DNA of 64,000 bases from Acanthosepion lycidas (GCA_963932145.1 OZ010574.1:78295143-78359142); one strand, 5' to 3'. Shown: positions 42,940 to 54,849, counted from the first letter of the stretch. Program-made: numbers and translations. Notes: generated from the sequence alone by a model not told the origin.

Positions 42940-45900
42940 GTGACTAAGCTGATTATCCCACTCCGAGTTCCGAGTGAGGCGGCTCGTTAGCAAACAAGTA
43001 GGACAAAAAACAAGACCTAACAAAGGACGGAGGAACTCTCTGAGTCAACGGCCAGCTAACGAGGGGCGGTGTCTCCATAAACCACCGTGGAGAAGACAAC
43101 GGGAAACCAATCCCAAGAAAAATCAGGGTTAACAACTCAGACAATGCGAAACCTAACGGCGTGAAGGAGGTTATGTTCAAGGAATTAGCTCCTCGCCCGG
43201 TAAGGACCAACATGCGCAACAGGTGTCACCTAACCGTCATCTAGCGACAGCTAGCATAAACGGCGTAAAGAGGATAAATGTCTTCGGAAACTATCCCTCG
43301 CCCGGAAAAGAAACGACATGAGCGACAGGTGTCACCGGACCGTTAAAACTCTCGCGACATGGAACGTCCGGACATTGAACAACTGCGGCTAGTTTAATAA
43401 TGTTAAACAAGAGATGAACAGATTTAATATCAACATTCTAGATGTATGTGAAACCAGATAGCCAAACAACGGTGATTTTGTCAGTGACAAACACAGGATA
43501 ATTTACACACGCGGCGAGAAACGACAAAGAAGTATGACTAATACTAAATAGCACATTTAAGCAATTCGTTCTAGGATACTACCAACTTTTCAAAAGAATT
43601 CTGGTAGTGAAGCTGAAAGGGAAGCCTTTCAGCGTGGCTATTATAGTAGTTTACTCATCGACGGCACAAAGCAAGGAGGAGGACATTGAATCTTTCTACT
43701 CCATACTGGACAGCGCCAAGGCTCTATGTACATCACAGGAAGTCATCATTATCATGGGAGATCTAAACGCCAAACTATGTAGAGAAAGAGCAGGGGATAA
43801 AGCAGGAAGATTCGGACTAGGAACCCGCAACGAACGCGGAGAAAAATGGATCCAATGGTGCACGGCTGTGACCAGATAATAGCCAACACATGGTTCCAAG
43901 AACATCAGAGACGATTATGGACATGGATGAGTCCAGGAGGAGAAACTAAAAACCAAATTGATTATATAACCATCAACAAAAGATTCAGGAATGCAATGAT
44001 TCACCGCAAAACCTACCCAAGTGCCGACAGCGGAAGTGATTATCGCCCTTTTATATGTAAACTAAGAATGGGACTTCGGAAATTGAAGAAGCCTAGCGGA
44101 GCACGCAAAATGAAATACAACAAACTCCTGTGCGACCCTAAACTTTAAGAAATATATATGGACAATGTGAAAAGATACGTGGAACACAATGGAAACTCAA
44201 AATGGCACACACTAAGAGACGCTTTAGTGACATCGGCAAGCGAAATCATCCCAAAAGAGACGGGACAAAGAAGAAAAAAATGAATGGATGACTGATGAGA
44301 TTCTTGACATGATGGAAAGTAGACAGAAAACTCTGCCAAGATACGGAACCGAGTACAGAAAATTAAACAATGAAATAATGACCAAATTCAGGCAAGGCTA
44401 AAAATGGCTAAACGAAAAATGTGCAGAAATAGAAAGATTGAGTACCGCCAACAAAAGAGATATGCACAAACACATGAGGCAACTAACAGGATAAAAAACA
44501 TACTCGTCAACAGACTGCCTAAAATCAAAGGATGGAACGCTCATGTTAGAGAAGGAAAAAATTATTTAACGCTGCAGCGAGTATATTGGAGAACTTTTCC
44601 ACGACAAAAGGGAACAACCAGTAATACATAGAACTATCGACGGACCTGGAATCCTGAAAACCGAAGTAAAAGCCGAACAGGGCAAAATGAACAGAAACAA
44701 GGCAGCTGGGCCAGACGGAATTGTAGTGGAAATGCTGACAGCCTTAGATGACTTTGGCATAGACAAGATCACCGAAATAACAAATGAAATCTACAATAGC
44801 GTCGGATATACTTGAAGACCTTAGCAGATCTATCTTCATAGCTATGACTAAGAAAACAGGTGCAAACGAAAGCGAACTCCACCAAACAATAAGCCTATTG
44901 AGCCAGGTGACAAAGCTCATCATCCGTATTCTGATGAATAGAGCGCTCAAAATCAGACCAGAGATAGGACGAGAACAGTGCGGGTTTGTTAAAGACACCG
45001 GAACAAGGAACACGGTATTCATGCTCAAAATGTTATCAGAAAGAGCGATACAAAAAGGACGTGTACCTATGTTTCATAGACTACGCAAAGGCCTTCGACA
45101 AAGTACGCCAAAAAGATCTGCTGAAACTGCTTAGCAATCTAATAATTTCGGGAAAGATATCAGAATAATCACGAATCTATACTGGCAACAAACGGCATGC
45201 ATGAGCATAGGGAACGAATTCAACAATTGTACAAAAATAGAAAGGGGCGTAAAGCAAGGATGCGTCTTCTCATCCGACTTGTTCAACCTACACAGCGAGG
45301 CAATTCTGAGAGAATTTGAAACCAAACCGGGATTTAGTGTTGGCGGCCACAATCATAACAGCAGATGACACAGTAGTGATAGAAGACAAGGAAAAGAAAT
45401 TAAAAAAAAAAAAAACTCCTACAGAAGGTAGCGACGGAGAGTGAGAAACAGGGACTAAGCATAAACTAAGTATAAACTACAAGAAGACAGAATGAATGGT
45501 AAAAGGATGAGCCCGAAATGCGATTTGCAGGTCGGGAACACTAGAATCAAGCAGACGCGGAAGTTTAACTATCTGGAAAGCGTTTTGACAGAGAACGGTA
45601 AGTGCAACACTGAGATCCGTATACGTATTGGGATGGCCAAGGATCTCGAGACAGGAGGATTTCTTCGGTAACAAAGAAAAGAATAAAGAGCTGTTACGTG
45701 ACATCTGTCCTTCTTTATAACAGTGAATGTTGGATGATTTCCTAAAGATGAAGGGACTCGAGGCGAAGGAGATGTGGTTCTGCAGAAGGATGCTATGGAC
45801 CGAGCGTGTGTACAACGATAAGGTCTTAGAGAGGATACAAACAAGGAGGAGGCTTATACTTAGCATCAGGAAGAGACAGCTGAAGTTTCTGGGACACATG

Positions 45901-46090
45901 ATGAGGAAGGAGGGCGTGGAGAATCTGATACTCACAGGTCGAATAGAGGGAAAGAGAGACAATGGAAAACAGTGCATGACATACCTAACGGGCTTAAGCA
46001 AGTGGATGACAGAACGTGACAGTTGCAAGGAATAGAGGGAGATGGAGAGCCATGATCGCCCACGTCCTGAAAGCACATAAAAATAAATAA
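42940..46090 (+). pseudogene. RTE-type LINE, nearly full length
   Basis: A GC-richer 5' untranslated part (42940-43350) precedes the endonuclease: ATWNVRTLNNCG (43353), NINILDVCETR, IIIMGDLNAKLCRERAG (43745) and NQIDYITINKRF with SDYRPFICKLR (43955-44060). RT follows: NKAAGPDGIVVEMLTAL (44690), CGFVKDTGTRNTVFMLKM (44980), LCFIDYAKAFDKVRQKD (motif A, 45070), KIERGVKQGCVFSSDLFN (45235) and TADDTVVIEDKEKK (motif C, 45360). The C-terminal part reads EMWFCRRMLWTERVYNDKV (45765), then IRKRQLKFLGHMMRKEGVEN (45865) and LTGLSKWMTERD (45985), ending near 46085. GDLNAK and the ADD pair are retained, but roughly ten frameshifts or stops split the ORF. It is a 3.1 kb dead copy. Smaller tails of this family lie at 10.1, 19.5, 19.85 and 28.0 kb. 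Clade RTE-like by recall. Confidence 0.85.
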
Positions 46091-47760
46091 TGTTTCAGAG
46101 TGAGCGAGTAAGAAGACACCCGCCTGGGTTTAGGCAAAATATTGTATTATCTAGGTCTGTAAGCAACCACACTCAGTAGATTGGGCTTTCTACGAATATT
46201 GCCACGGAAAAATAGGTGATTTCAATCTGTGGCCAAGATGGAAACTCCGATAAAACATGCGATGATTTTGAAAAATGGAAAGAATGCTGAATTAAGTGTA
46301 TGAAGTCTAAAACGGAGGATATAGACTGGAATAAGATGCCATTTCCCTAGGTAAACTATTTCTTAGTTCATATTAAATGAATGTACCGTTTACGGATAGG
46401 AATAGTATATATGTTATTGTTAATGTATATTAAATTAGAAGTTTCTCTTTGAAGCAGCATCAGTGTACGCGGCGCTACCAAAACGATTTTATTATTTTAT
46501 TATTTGGTAAGGTTCTTCATTTGTGATTCTGTAGCGCTAACGTATAGGGCCTGATGAAGGATCGTCTTTAAGATTTACTGGTAGGTTAACCAAATTAAGA
46601 GAAGGAATTCGGAATTCAGAACTTTGGAGAAGACAACGGGAAACTACTCTGCTCGTAATTTCCATGAACGGAACTTACGCTTTACAATTTACATAAAGAA
46701 AAGGAAGTTATTGAAAGCCGTTATCGCCTACTGGTGATCAATGAATTGACTTGTTAAAAGACAACGAAATCTAACCACTGAATGCAACCTCTAAATAAAG
46801 TAACTATTTTTCAAAACAAAATTTCCTTTAATAAATATTTTCGACGCATGAGGAAAATGAGAACCTTATTCAATGGAAAAATAACATTGAATATTTAAAG
46901 TTTTATTTACTGTAGTTTTTGCCTCCAGCGAACAAAGGAAAAAGGAAAAGAAAACGTTTAAAAATATTCAAGATGATTTATAAAGTCAACATATCTTCAT
47001 AATATTTTTTCTCCGTTAGTTTCAGAGTTTGAATTGATTATAATATAAATTGCTCAAGACATTTCATAAAATTTAGATTAAAATGTTGATAAAATTAACA
47101 GCGAATAATATTTATAATACTAGTTTACTTGTATCGTTCAAAAGAAAATTGCAACATTTAAGTCATTTTTCCGTTGCCTTACTTCATTTCCTACATAGTT
47201 AATCGAGGATTTTAGCGTTCCTATTACCTTGATTGTCATTTGTATGATGTGTAGCATGTTTGCAGAAATTAGTAACCAGAGTAACGCCCCTTGATACGGA
47301 GTATTTCCTGAACAAGACTTAGTGTGAAACAAAAAACAAAAAAACAAAAAACAAAAACAAGAACAAGAACTCACTGCGAGACACAGACACGGTACACACT
47401 TTTTAAGATATGAACATGGGAAACTAAACAACTATCAAATGGATCTGTTTATCTTTCATACCAAAACTCATTACGTAGAAATATTACAAGATGAAATTAT
47501 GCTTTTTAAATCAATAAAAGTAGAAAATAATATGAAGCAAAAGAAATAAAATGTTAGCAACCGGATATACCTTTGTTGCTAATGAGATACACCATTATTT
47601 AGTTAACGCGAAGCGTGTTTGTTTATTGGCGTTAAGTAACACCTGATGTTAACACAAGAAGATCACATTATTTAATGCAAGGGAGATAAGCATTCATTTG
47701 CGATGAATATACACTGTATACAGAGTATTACTGAGAGGTTCTAGCTCTAATTAGAAAGAT
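46091..47760. other. AT-rich spacer, nothing recognised
   Basis: Several short frames without motifs. GCCTGATGAAGGATCG near 46550 faintly resembles the CTGATGA motif but lacks a clear stem and GAAA. Confidence 0.4.
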
Positions 47761-47764
47761 GATT

Positions 47765-48157
47765 TACTTATGAAAAACAAAGTATATAAAAACAAAAAAT
47801 ATATAAAACAAAAAATATAAAAATATATAAAACAAAAAATATATGAAATATATAAAAACAAAAAAATATATAAAGACGAAAATATAAAAAGTTAAAAATA
47901 TAGACAAACAATTATAAAAAGATAACAAATATAAAGCACAAAAATATATAAAAAAGACAAAAAATAAAATGACAAAATATATGAAAAGATAAAAACCATA
48001 AAAAGGCCCAAAATATAAAAACATAAATCATATAATGACAAAATACATAAAAAGACCAAAAATAAAAAAAAACTGAATATAATAAAATTAAAAATTAAAA
48101 AATATAAAGACAAAAATATAAAAAAGCAAAAAATATAAAAGGACAAAAATTTAAAAA

Positions 48158-48205
<48 letters not shown>

Positions 48206-48370
48206 ACAAAAATATAGACAAATATATAAAATCAAAAAATATGTAAAGAATAAAATAAATTGAGAAAACTATAAAAAGCTAAAAATATAAAATACAAAAA
48301 TATAAGAACGTAAAAATTAAAAATTGAAAAGCAGAAAATAATTGAAAAATAACAATAAAATTTAATCAAA
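47765..48370. repeat. A-rich low-complexity tract with degenerate tandem structure
   Basis: About 600 bp built from AAAATATAAAAAC- and AAAAAGACAAAAAT-like words, interrupted by (AC)n at 48160-48198. The minus-strand frames over it are Phe/Tyr/Ile-rich artefacts. Confidence 0.85.
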
Positions 48371-49308
48371 ATAATAAATAATGAAAACAAAATTATAATA
48401 AAAGAATCTGATGTTTAGACAAATTTTAGGAAGGGGGGGTCGAGCCGAGTACATTTCAGCACGTCCTCACACTTTTTGATATTATAGAATAGATAATTGT
48501 TGTTTCACTTATACTTGATATCATTGACAGGATTTATTGAAGAAATACATCAGGACTGGCAAGCTAATGATTACAGAATGAATAAAATTCAAGCAGTTAA
48601 AATGAAAATAAAAGTAACAAGCACCGACTAAATTTGAACTTTGACCCGTAAACAAGATTTTCGGTTTTTCTTATCATCGTACACTGATTTTACTACTACT
48701 TCAGTCCTTAACTTTAGTTAATTTGCTGAACTCATCAACTAAATATTTATGGTGGGAGGAAAAATAATTTTTAAATTCATTATTTCGCCTCTTAATTTGT
48801 AATTTGTGTATAAAAATTAGGGATAAAAGAATTTGTCGGTGTTCAAGTCTTAATTCTAACTGAATATGACTTACGTATATAATGTAAATTCATATTAAAT
48901 GATATTTACGGCCGAAAACCTGAAATTTCCTGGCTTGATGATCAACATGCTACCTCGCATCTCCATTTAAATAACATATGGGATACCGGGGTAAGTGGCC
49001 TCATGCCTTTACCAGTATTAATGGTTTATTTCTGAATTTCCCAGATCTGAACACGAACGTTGGCTCGAAGAACTGCAGGAAAGAGATTAACAAATACAGT
49101 TGACTATTGGGTATCAATCGAATTTGCTTTGCCGATCAAAACAAGCATTAGGTCTCCAAATTCTATTACTTGTTTATTGCAGAAGAAAAAAAAATGTTCA
49201 TTGGTCTCTAGTTGGTAGTTATGAATTCAATATCTGGCTTAAGCAATAAACGTCATCTATTACAGTTCAGGGAAATCAGTAGCAGTAACAGAATAAGAAG
49301 AACCGGTT
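48371..49308. other. Spacer, unassigned
   Basis: CGAACGTTGGCTCGAAGAAC (49061-49080) recurs at 50200-50219 with one change; otherwise nothing is recognised. Confidence 0.4.
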
Positions 49309-49800
49309 TTATAAACTAGCGGTTCGTGAGTAGAAGCTGTTCGAGAGGAACTTCCATCTCACCAATGGAATACGAAGGGAATAAAGGTGGTTTGCTACAA
49401 TGCTCTTAATATGACGGGTCTTAACCGTAAAAGTTAGAACTGGTGGAACTAGGGAATGCAGTTCGCCAGAAAACTGTGCATGGAAAAAGCGATAGATGTT
49501 TCCTCGGTGGGAAACATGTAGAGTAGAAAATAATTCGTCACCCACGAAGACGGGTGAACGCTTTTGCACTGGACTCTATCAATACTGGAAAATGAAATCT
49601 GAGCAACTCCTGCCCATGTATGGCAGCACTCTATTTTCAGCTTGATCTGGCTCTTGTAAAGATAGAGGATGCCAGGAGGAAGTCGGCACTTACTGAAGTG
49701 GTACAGGGAACAGATCATTTTTCCAGCATCTTTAACGATGGATCTTATGTACGAGTTTCACTTGATGTTTGGGTTGAGGTGAATTAAATAAAGGGTTCAA
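49309..49800 (-). pseudogene. Jockey-like LINE, C-terminal tail
   Basis: The minus strand reads AGKMICSLYHFSKCRLPPG, ILYLYKSQIKLKIECCHTW, then after a frame change QKRSPVFVGDELFSTLHVSH, FSGELHSLVPPVLTFTVKTR and VRWKFLSNSFYSRTASL. The LYKS-IRP-EYCSHIWGG and FHGKCS-EL-LVPP blocks identify it as the region after YADD. The C-terminal stop comes a few residues early relative to the family. 5'-truncated. Confidence 0.75.
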
Positions 49801-50261
49801 CAACTCTAAATTCCTAGGTTACGAAATGCAACTAGCAACTGAAGAAGCCCAGAGGTTATAACAAAAACAACGTCGTGACTATATCATTCAAGAAACTATT
49901 TCAATTCGAATATATTCATGTAGAATAATGGTGATTCATCTTTGTAATTCCGATAGAAAGCATTACGTCAGCTCCAATACATCATGATACCGGAAACAAA
50001 AACTCCCGACTTCTGTGCTGTCAGTCACAGTGAGCCAAAGGCTATGATTATAGTAGGAGGGAGAATGACAGAAATATCAATTTTGATCTTATGCCACCCG
50101 AATAGAGTGTAAATTTTAGGCGAGCAACGTATTTGAAACGTGAGAAATTCTGTACCCATTTTTTATTTATTTCTAAATACCACATCAGAAAAACTCGAAC
50201 GTTGGCTCAAAGAACTGAAGTCGACAGCTCGGCAAGGCCAATAGAAATATAAGCAAATATA
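49801..50261. other. Spacer, unassigned
   Basis: Holds the second copy of the CGAACGTTGGCTC word; no gene. Confidence 0.4.
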
Positions 50262-50341
50262 TTAGGTTGGTGCAAAAATAATTTCGTTTTCTAACATATG
50301 TTACTATGTGAGAAAACGAAATTATTTTTGCACCAACCTAA
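50262..50341. mobile_element. 80-bp palindromic mariner-type MITE, copy 6
   Basis: Complete and TA-flanked. Paired changes in both arms (ATTTCG on the left, CGAAAT on the right) keep the hairpin intact; one unpaired change is present (TCTAACATATG). Confidence 0.95.
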
Positions 50342-50393
50342 TACTAATTGGAAATGATACTGGCAGTAACTCTCGGCAATCAGCTCTAAAACA

Positions 50394-50536
<143 letters not shown>

Positions 50537-50762
50537 TTTGTTACTACTATCAGACCTTCAGGTCCATATGAGGAAATTAGCCCGTTATTTTTGCTGGACA
50601 ATATACTTTCGATCATTCCTTTTATAATTTAATGTTCCTAGTTAATAAAGAGACAAGAAACCAACTCTTGTTTGACAGTGAGGATGAGTGTAACTGGTGA
50701 TAAACTTTCCTTGCTCTACCAGACTTTTGAGCATATTTAATTTTGAGCATCATTTTCTTTCG

Positions 50763-50995
50763 ATGGATGTGCAAATGGCTTAAGGCTCGGAGAGGGAAAT
50801 CAGCGAACCAAGTTCGAATTCCGATCGATATCTTTACATTCACTTTTACATAAAAGCCCTTTGAAAAGATAAATACATCTTTTCTCCTCTTCATCTATGG
50901 GATAGATTGCAGGATAGACTGAACTCTCTTAGTCATTGTTGGCACTCAGTATAGCAGAAAGACAACTATGAATCAAAAATCGCATGTACATTTGA
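50763..50995 (+). repeat. Cephalopod tRNA-related SINE
   Basis: The head GCAAATGGCTTAAGGCTCGG contains an A-box-like word, and AAGTTCGAATTCCGATCG is the B-box area. The distal blocks ATCTATGGGATAGATTGCAGG and AAAAATCGCATG follow. Confidence 0.7.
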
Positions 50996-50999
50996 ATTA

Positions 51000-51812
51000 A
51001 AGCAAGAAGTTGAAGAAATAGTGATGGACCTGAACAAACAGATATGCTGAAAATTAGAAATCACACTTATTTGCAGTGTGCCTTCAAGTCAAAACCGCTC
51101 TGATTATAATTTCTTTAGAACCGGTTTTAGTACAGGTTTTAAGTCTAACCTCTTTTAACTGAAATCTTCAGCTCTTTGAGAGTCTTTGCATTGCATGATA
51201 CTAACGTCCTCAATATGATTTGACAAGAGTTTTATGTATACTCTCAAACTGTGTTGTAAGTCATTTTGCCCAGTTTCGAGCAACTATTTTACTTTACATT
51301 AAAAGCTTTTGCAATTTTCTTCATGGCCACTTCCTATGCTGCGTTTTTTATAGTTATTTTCCTATTTTTTCTCTAGCTAAAGACACCAGTCACACACAAA
51401 AGCGATAAATGACGTGTGGAATAAGCGATCGTTTAAATGTATTTACTTGACCACGTTTCATCCTGAAGATTTGAAAGAATTTAGGCGAAAAGACTAAATT
51501 TGCCTGGAATGAAGTTTGAGGTAAAATGAATTTCTAAAAAAAAAAAAAAAGCTCAGAGTTGCAGCCCAAATATTTTGACATTGTTAGGGAATATCAAGTG
51601 TAAATTGTTTTATTTAATGACAAACTTTTGACCAATTTCTGTAAATAATTATATTCATTTTTACAGGTTTTAATCCTGACTTCTGCAACGCACATTGGGA
51701 AATGGGATATGTGGTATTTCTGGATTATATTTTCAGCTTTAACCAACAACAAAAACGAGAATCATCCAAACATTACTTAAATATAAACGTGCAACATTTT
51801 TAAGCGTTTTTT

Positions 51813-51820
<8 letters not shown>
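51000..51820. other. Spacer, mostly unassigned
   Basis: GCAGTGTGCCTTCAAGTC at 51073-51090 matches 54287-54304. T- and A-rich elsewhere. Confidence 0.45.

Positions 51821-51821
<1 letters not shown>

Positions 51822-51846
<25 letters not shown>
51822..51846. repeat. (TA)n microsatellite
   Basis: Twelve TA units directly visible. Confidence 0.93.
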
Positions 51847-51848
<2 letters not shown>

Positions 51849-51964
51849 GTGTGAAAAATATATAGAAAATAGGAAAGAACTCGTTAGGTAAATAATCCAA
51901 AGTTCTTTAGTATTTTTGTTATTATTTTTTTAAAAATAGTGCTCGATACAGAAGTAGAGCATAA

Positions 51965-52181
51965 ATATAATTATTTATTTAAAAATATGATTCCAACACG
52001 CTACATAAGAGTTCTCATGTTTCAAAACAAGAGCCGAAAACTTCAATATAATTATTTGAATTAAATTGAATTATAGTACTTTAATTCAATTTAATTCAAA
52101 TAATTATATTGAAGTTTTCGGCTCTTGTTTTGAAACATGAGAACTCTTATATAACGTGTTGGAATCATATTTTTAAATAAA

Positions 52182-52190
<9 letters not shown>
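51965..52190. repeat. Near-perfect 226-bp palindrome
   Basis: Two arms of about 113 bp meet at TAGTACT (centre 52077/52078). Pairing bases at i and 104155-i gives only three mismatched pairs (52074/52081, 52004/52151, 52001/52154). Each arm includes CAAAACAAGAGCCGAAAAC and TATGATTCCAACACG. There is no spacer and no coding frame. The right arm ends directly in a (TA)n array. It could be a foldback element, a recent inverted duplication, or an assembly artefact. Confidence 0.93.

Positions 52191-52246
<56 letters not shown>
52190..52246. repeat. (TA)n microsatellite
   Basis: About 28 TA units between the palindrome and the next element. Confidence 0.96.
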
Positions 52247-52249
<3 letters not shown>

Positions 52250-52440
52250 TCCTATACACAAGCCACCAATCTGCCACTGGCGTTTACCGCTGGTGGTCCG
52301 CTGTCGGACCGCTGGTGTGTTCCTCTCGGCAATGTTATCACTGGCGGACCGCTAGAGGCCCACCGGTGGCTGCCACTGTAGGACCGCTGGCGTTCTCATC
52401 GGCGGACAGCCAGCGGGCCACTAGCTTGCGTGTAGGGAAA
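52246..52440. mobile_element. GC-rich short element with terminal inverted repeats
   Basis: The left end GGGTTCCTATACACAAGC mirrors the right end GCTTGCGTGTAGGGAA over about 15 of 16 positions, allowing one gap. The interior is unusually GC-rich for this window and repeats words like CGGACCGCTGG and CCACTGGCG four to five times. It has no coding capacity. A non-autonomous DNA element is the simplest reading; the superfamily was not identified. Confidence 0.65.
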
Positions 52441-53018
52441 GAGTCAGAATACAAAGAAAATCTACAGTAGAATCAACGTCTTTACTCGATGAGCTAGACC
52501 TCTGCCCCAGACAGCTGAGAATATTTTGTTTTTGTCTGTTTTGCTGATGATTTTCGTTGATTTCTTCATTTCGCGGACGAGTGTCGAGCTATATTCAGGA
52601 GGGTTATATTTCTCATTAGTGCTATATGGGGGAAGGTTGGAGATTTGTCTTTAGAAAAAGTGGACAATTGTCGGATTAATTTCTCCCACCTCGCCCAATT
52701 ACGAGCGTGAAACGTGATGGTTGTACCTGCCTTTATTAGAGACGCTATTCACGTCTGCTTCCTCCATTGGATTGCTTACTTCGAACGTAGATTACATGAA
52801 AAAACAAATAAAGAGGAAAAAAAGAAACAGAAATCTTGACAAAGAAACAAAATGTCTTCAATGGAATTTTTTTATATATCTTGGTTGTGCTTGAAATAAT
52901 GATATTTGTAAATCACCGATGTTGAATGCAACTTAACAATGGCTCTGGTTAAATTTGTTCCGACCGTCAAAATCCCAACTTCAACCTCAGGAAGTCAGCT
53001 CCCAAGGAAATAAATAGG
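52441..53018. other. Spacer, nothing recognised
   Basis: No motif-bearing frame. Confidence 0.4.
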
Positions 53019-53019
53019 A

Positions 53020-53684
<665 letters not shown>

Positions 53685-53945
53685 TAAGCATAACTGGACG
53701 GAGAAGATGTGAATTCCTTTCCCCAAAGGGTATTTTCGCATAAGTGAATATAACGAACTTGATTAGATTTGGAACTCGGCTCTCCTGATTTGCAGTTCTG
53801 AGCACCACCGCACATCCAAGTTTACTGCACCTGGTGTTCGCAAGAGGTTAGTCATCTAACTACTAACCAAGTTCGACATAGCTTAACTTCAGTGATCGTA
53901 GTGAAAACTGATGTTTCGACGTGATATGGCCGTAAGCACAGTGTA
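53685..53945 (-). repeat. Composite SINE: 5S-rRNA-like head joined to the cephalopod SINE body, copy 2
   Basis: The minus strand from 53937 reads TTACGGCCATATCACG, then AAACATCAGTTTTCACTACG, CACTGAAGTTAAGCTATG, TCGAACTTGGTTAGTAG and AACACCAGGTGCAGTAAAC. This parallels 5S rRNA from its start through box A to the 3' end. The SINE body follows at lower coordinates (CCAAATCTAATCAAG; TACCCTTTGGGG; CAGTTATGC). A short internal duplication (TAGTCATCTAACTAC) lies in the box C region. It is the same joint as at 25885-26156. Confidence 0.75.
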
Positions 53946-53984
53946 ATCGTCAGACTCTAACAATTACAAGAAGAATTCGAACAT

Positions 53985-54185
53985 TGCCAGCCGTTTTCTA
54001 ATTCCGAGACTCTAACTGTTAGAGTTCCGGAACTAGAAATCGACAGGAAGAATTCGAATTCTTCTCTCCCACATCCATGGGTTAAATAGTAAAGCAAACT
54101 AGATTCTCTAGGCCTGGATGGCAACTCTGAATTAAAAACCATATGCGCCCCTGGCGGGGAACATCCGCTCAGATTGGCTCTCACA
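53985..54185 (+). repeat. Cephalopod tRNA-related SINE, body
   Basis: TCCATGGGTTAAATAGTAAA, GGCAACTCTGAATTAAAAAC and ATATGCGCCCCTGGCGG match the distal body; the head is decayed. Confidence 0.65.
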
Positions 54186-54224
54186 GGTAGGCCTGAATAG
54201 ACGAGCTTGCTAGTCTATTTTTTC

Positions 54225-54280
54225 TTTTCTTACCTCCAACATTGATACTCATTTGAGCATCCATGTTGGAGGTAAGAAAA
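54225..54280. ncRNA. Perfect-arm hairpin, possible small-RNA precursor or foldback
   Basis: TTTTCTTACCTCCAACAT pairs with ATGTTGGAGGTAAGAAAA over 18 of 18 bases. After one mismatch, GATACTC pairs with GAGCATC (one mismatch) around the loop ATTT. The length is that of a pre-miRNA, but short foldback elements look the same; no expression evidence. Confidence 0.4.
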
Positions 54281-54387
54281 CTAATTTGTAGTGTGCCTTC
54301 AAGTCCGAACTGTTCGGATGATGAATTAAATGATTTATTGTCAAAAGAATGCTAACCATTATAACTTTTTACCGAATCTAAATTTTT

Positions 54388-54696
54388 TTGTTGGTAGTGT
54401 CTTGCTCCGATGTTGAACAGATCGACGCCATTATGCGGTTATTCAATTGGTTTAATTCCGATATAACAATAATGAAAAAGTTTGAAATATTTCGTGAATT
54501 ATCAAAACGTGATGCAGACAATCGAAGAGAACAAATACGTTTGACAAAATGGCGCCCGATCGACTTGCTCGACGCAGAAATTCTACAAGCCTTCAATTGG
54601 AAAAGAAACGTAATAAAACGAAATCTGCTTGTACTGAAATTATGTCGATCGGTTCGTAAGATAACGCCCACGTTTTTTTTTTTTTTTTTTTTATGA
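54388..54696 (+). other. Open frame of 102 codons, unrecognised
   Basis: The frame reads plausibly as protein: charged and mixed, for example FREIFRELS-like FEIFRELSKRDADNRREQ, then WRPIDLLDAEILQAFNW, ending in a poly-Phe stretch made by a T run at 54675-54692. I do not recognise a family. No splice signals or TATA context were confirmed, and an overlapping minus-strand frame is also open, which argues for chance. Confidence 0.25.
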
Positions 54697-54849
54697 ATTT
54701 GAGTTTTTGTTATAAGCGTCGAACGTAATTTCTTGCTAAGTATTGGAGATTTGTTCGCTCGACTAATCAATCATACCGACAAGCATAAATTTTAAAACGC
54801 TCTTTAAACAAAAAGGAAATTAAAGGATAGTTTTTATATAAAAAAAAAA

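Noticed and set aside
43696-46076. Minus-strand frames of up to 199 codons across the RTE element
   Set aside because: They are antisense shadows of the LINE coding strand.
46545-46590. Another CTGATGA motif
   Set aside because: CCTGATGAAGGATCG is present but no complementary stem followed by GAAA could be drawn.
47764-48221. Phe/Tyr/Ile-rich minus-strand frames resembling a membrane protein
   Set aside because: Hydrophobicity follows from the A-rich plus strand; there are no motifs and no helical segmentation beyond composition.
53824-53937. Functional 5S rRNA gene, second locus
   Set aside because: Substitutions and an internal duplication, and the same fusion to a SINE body.
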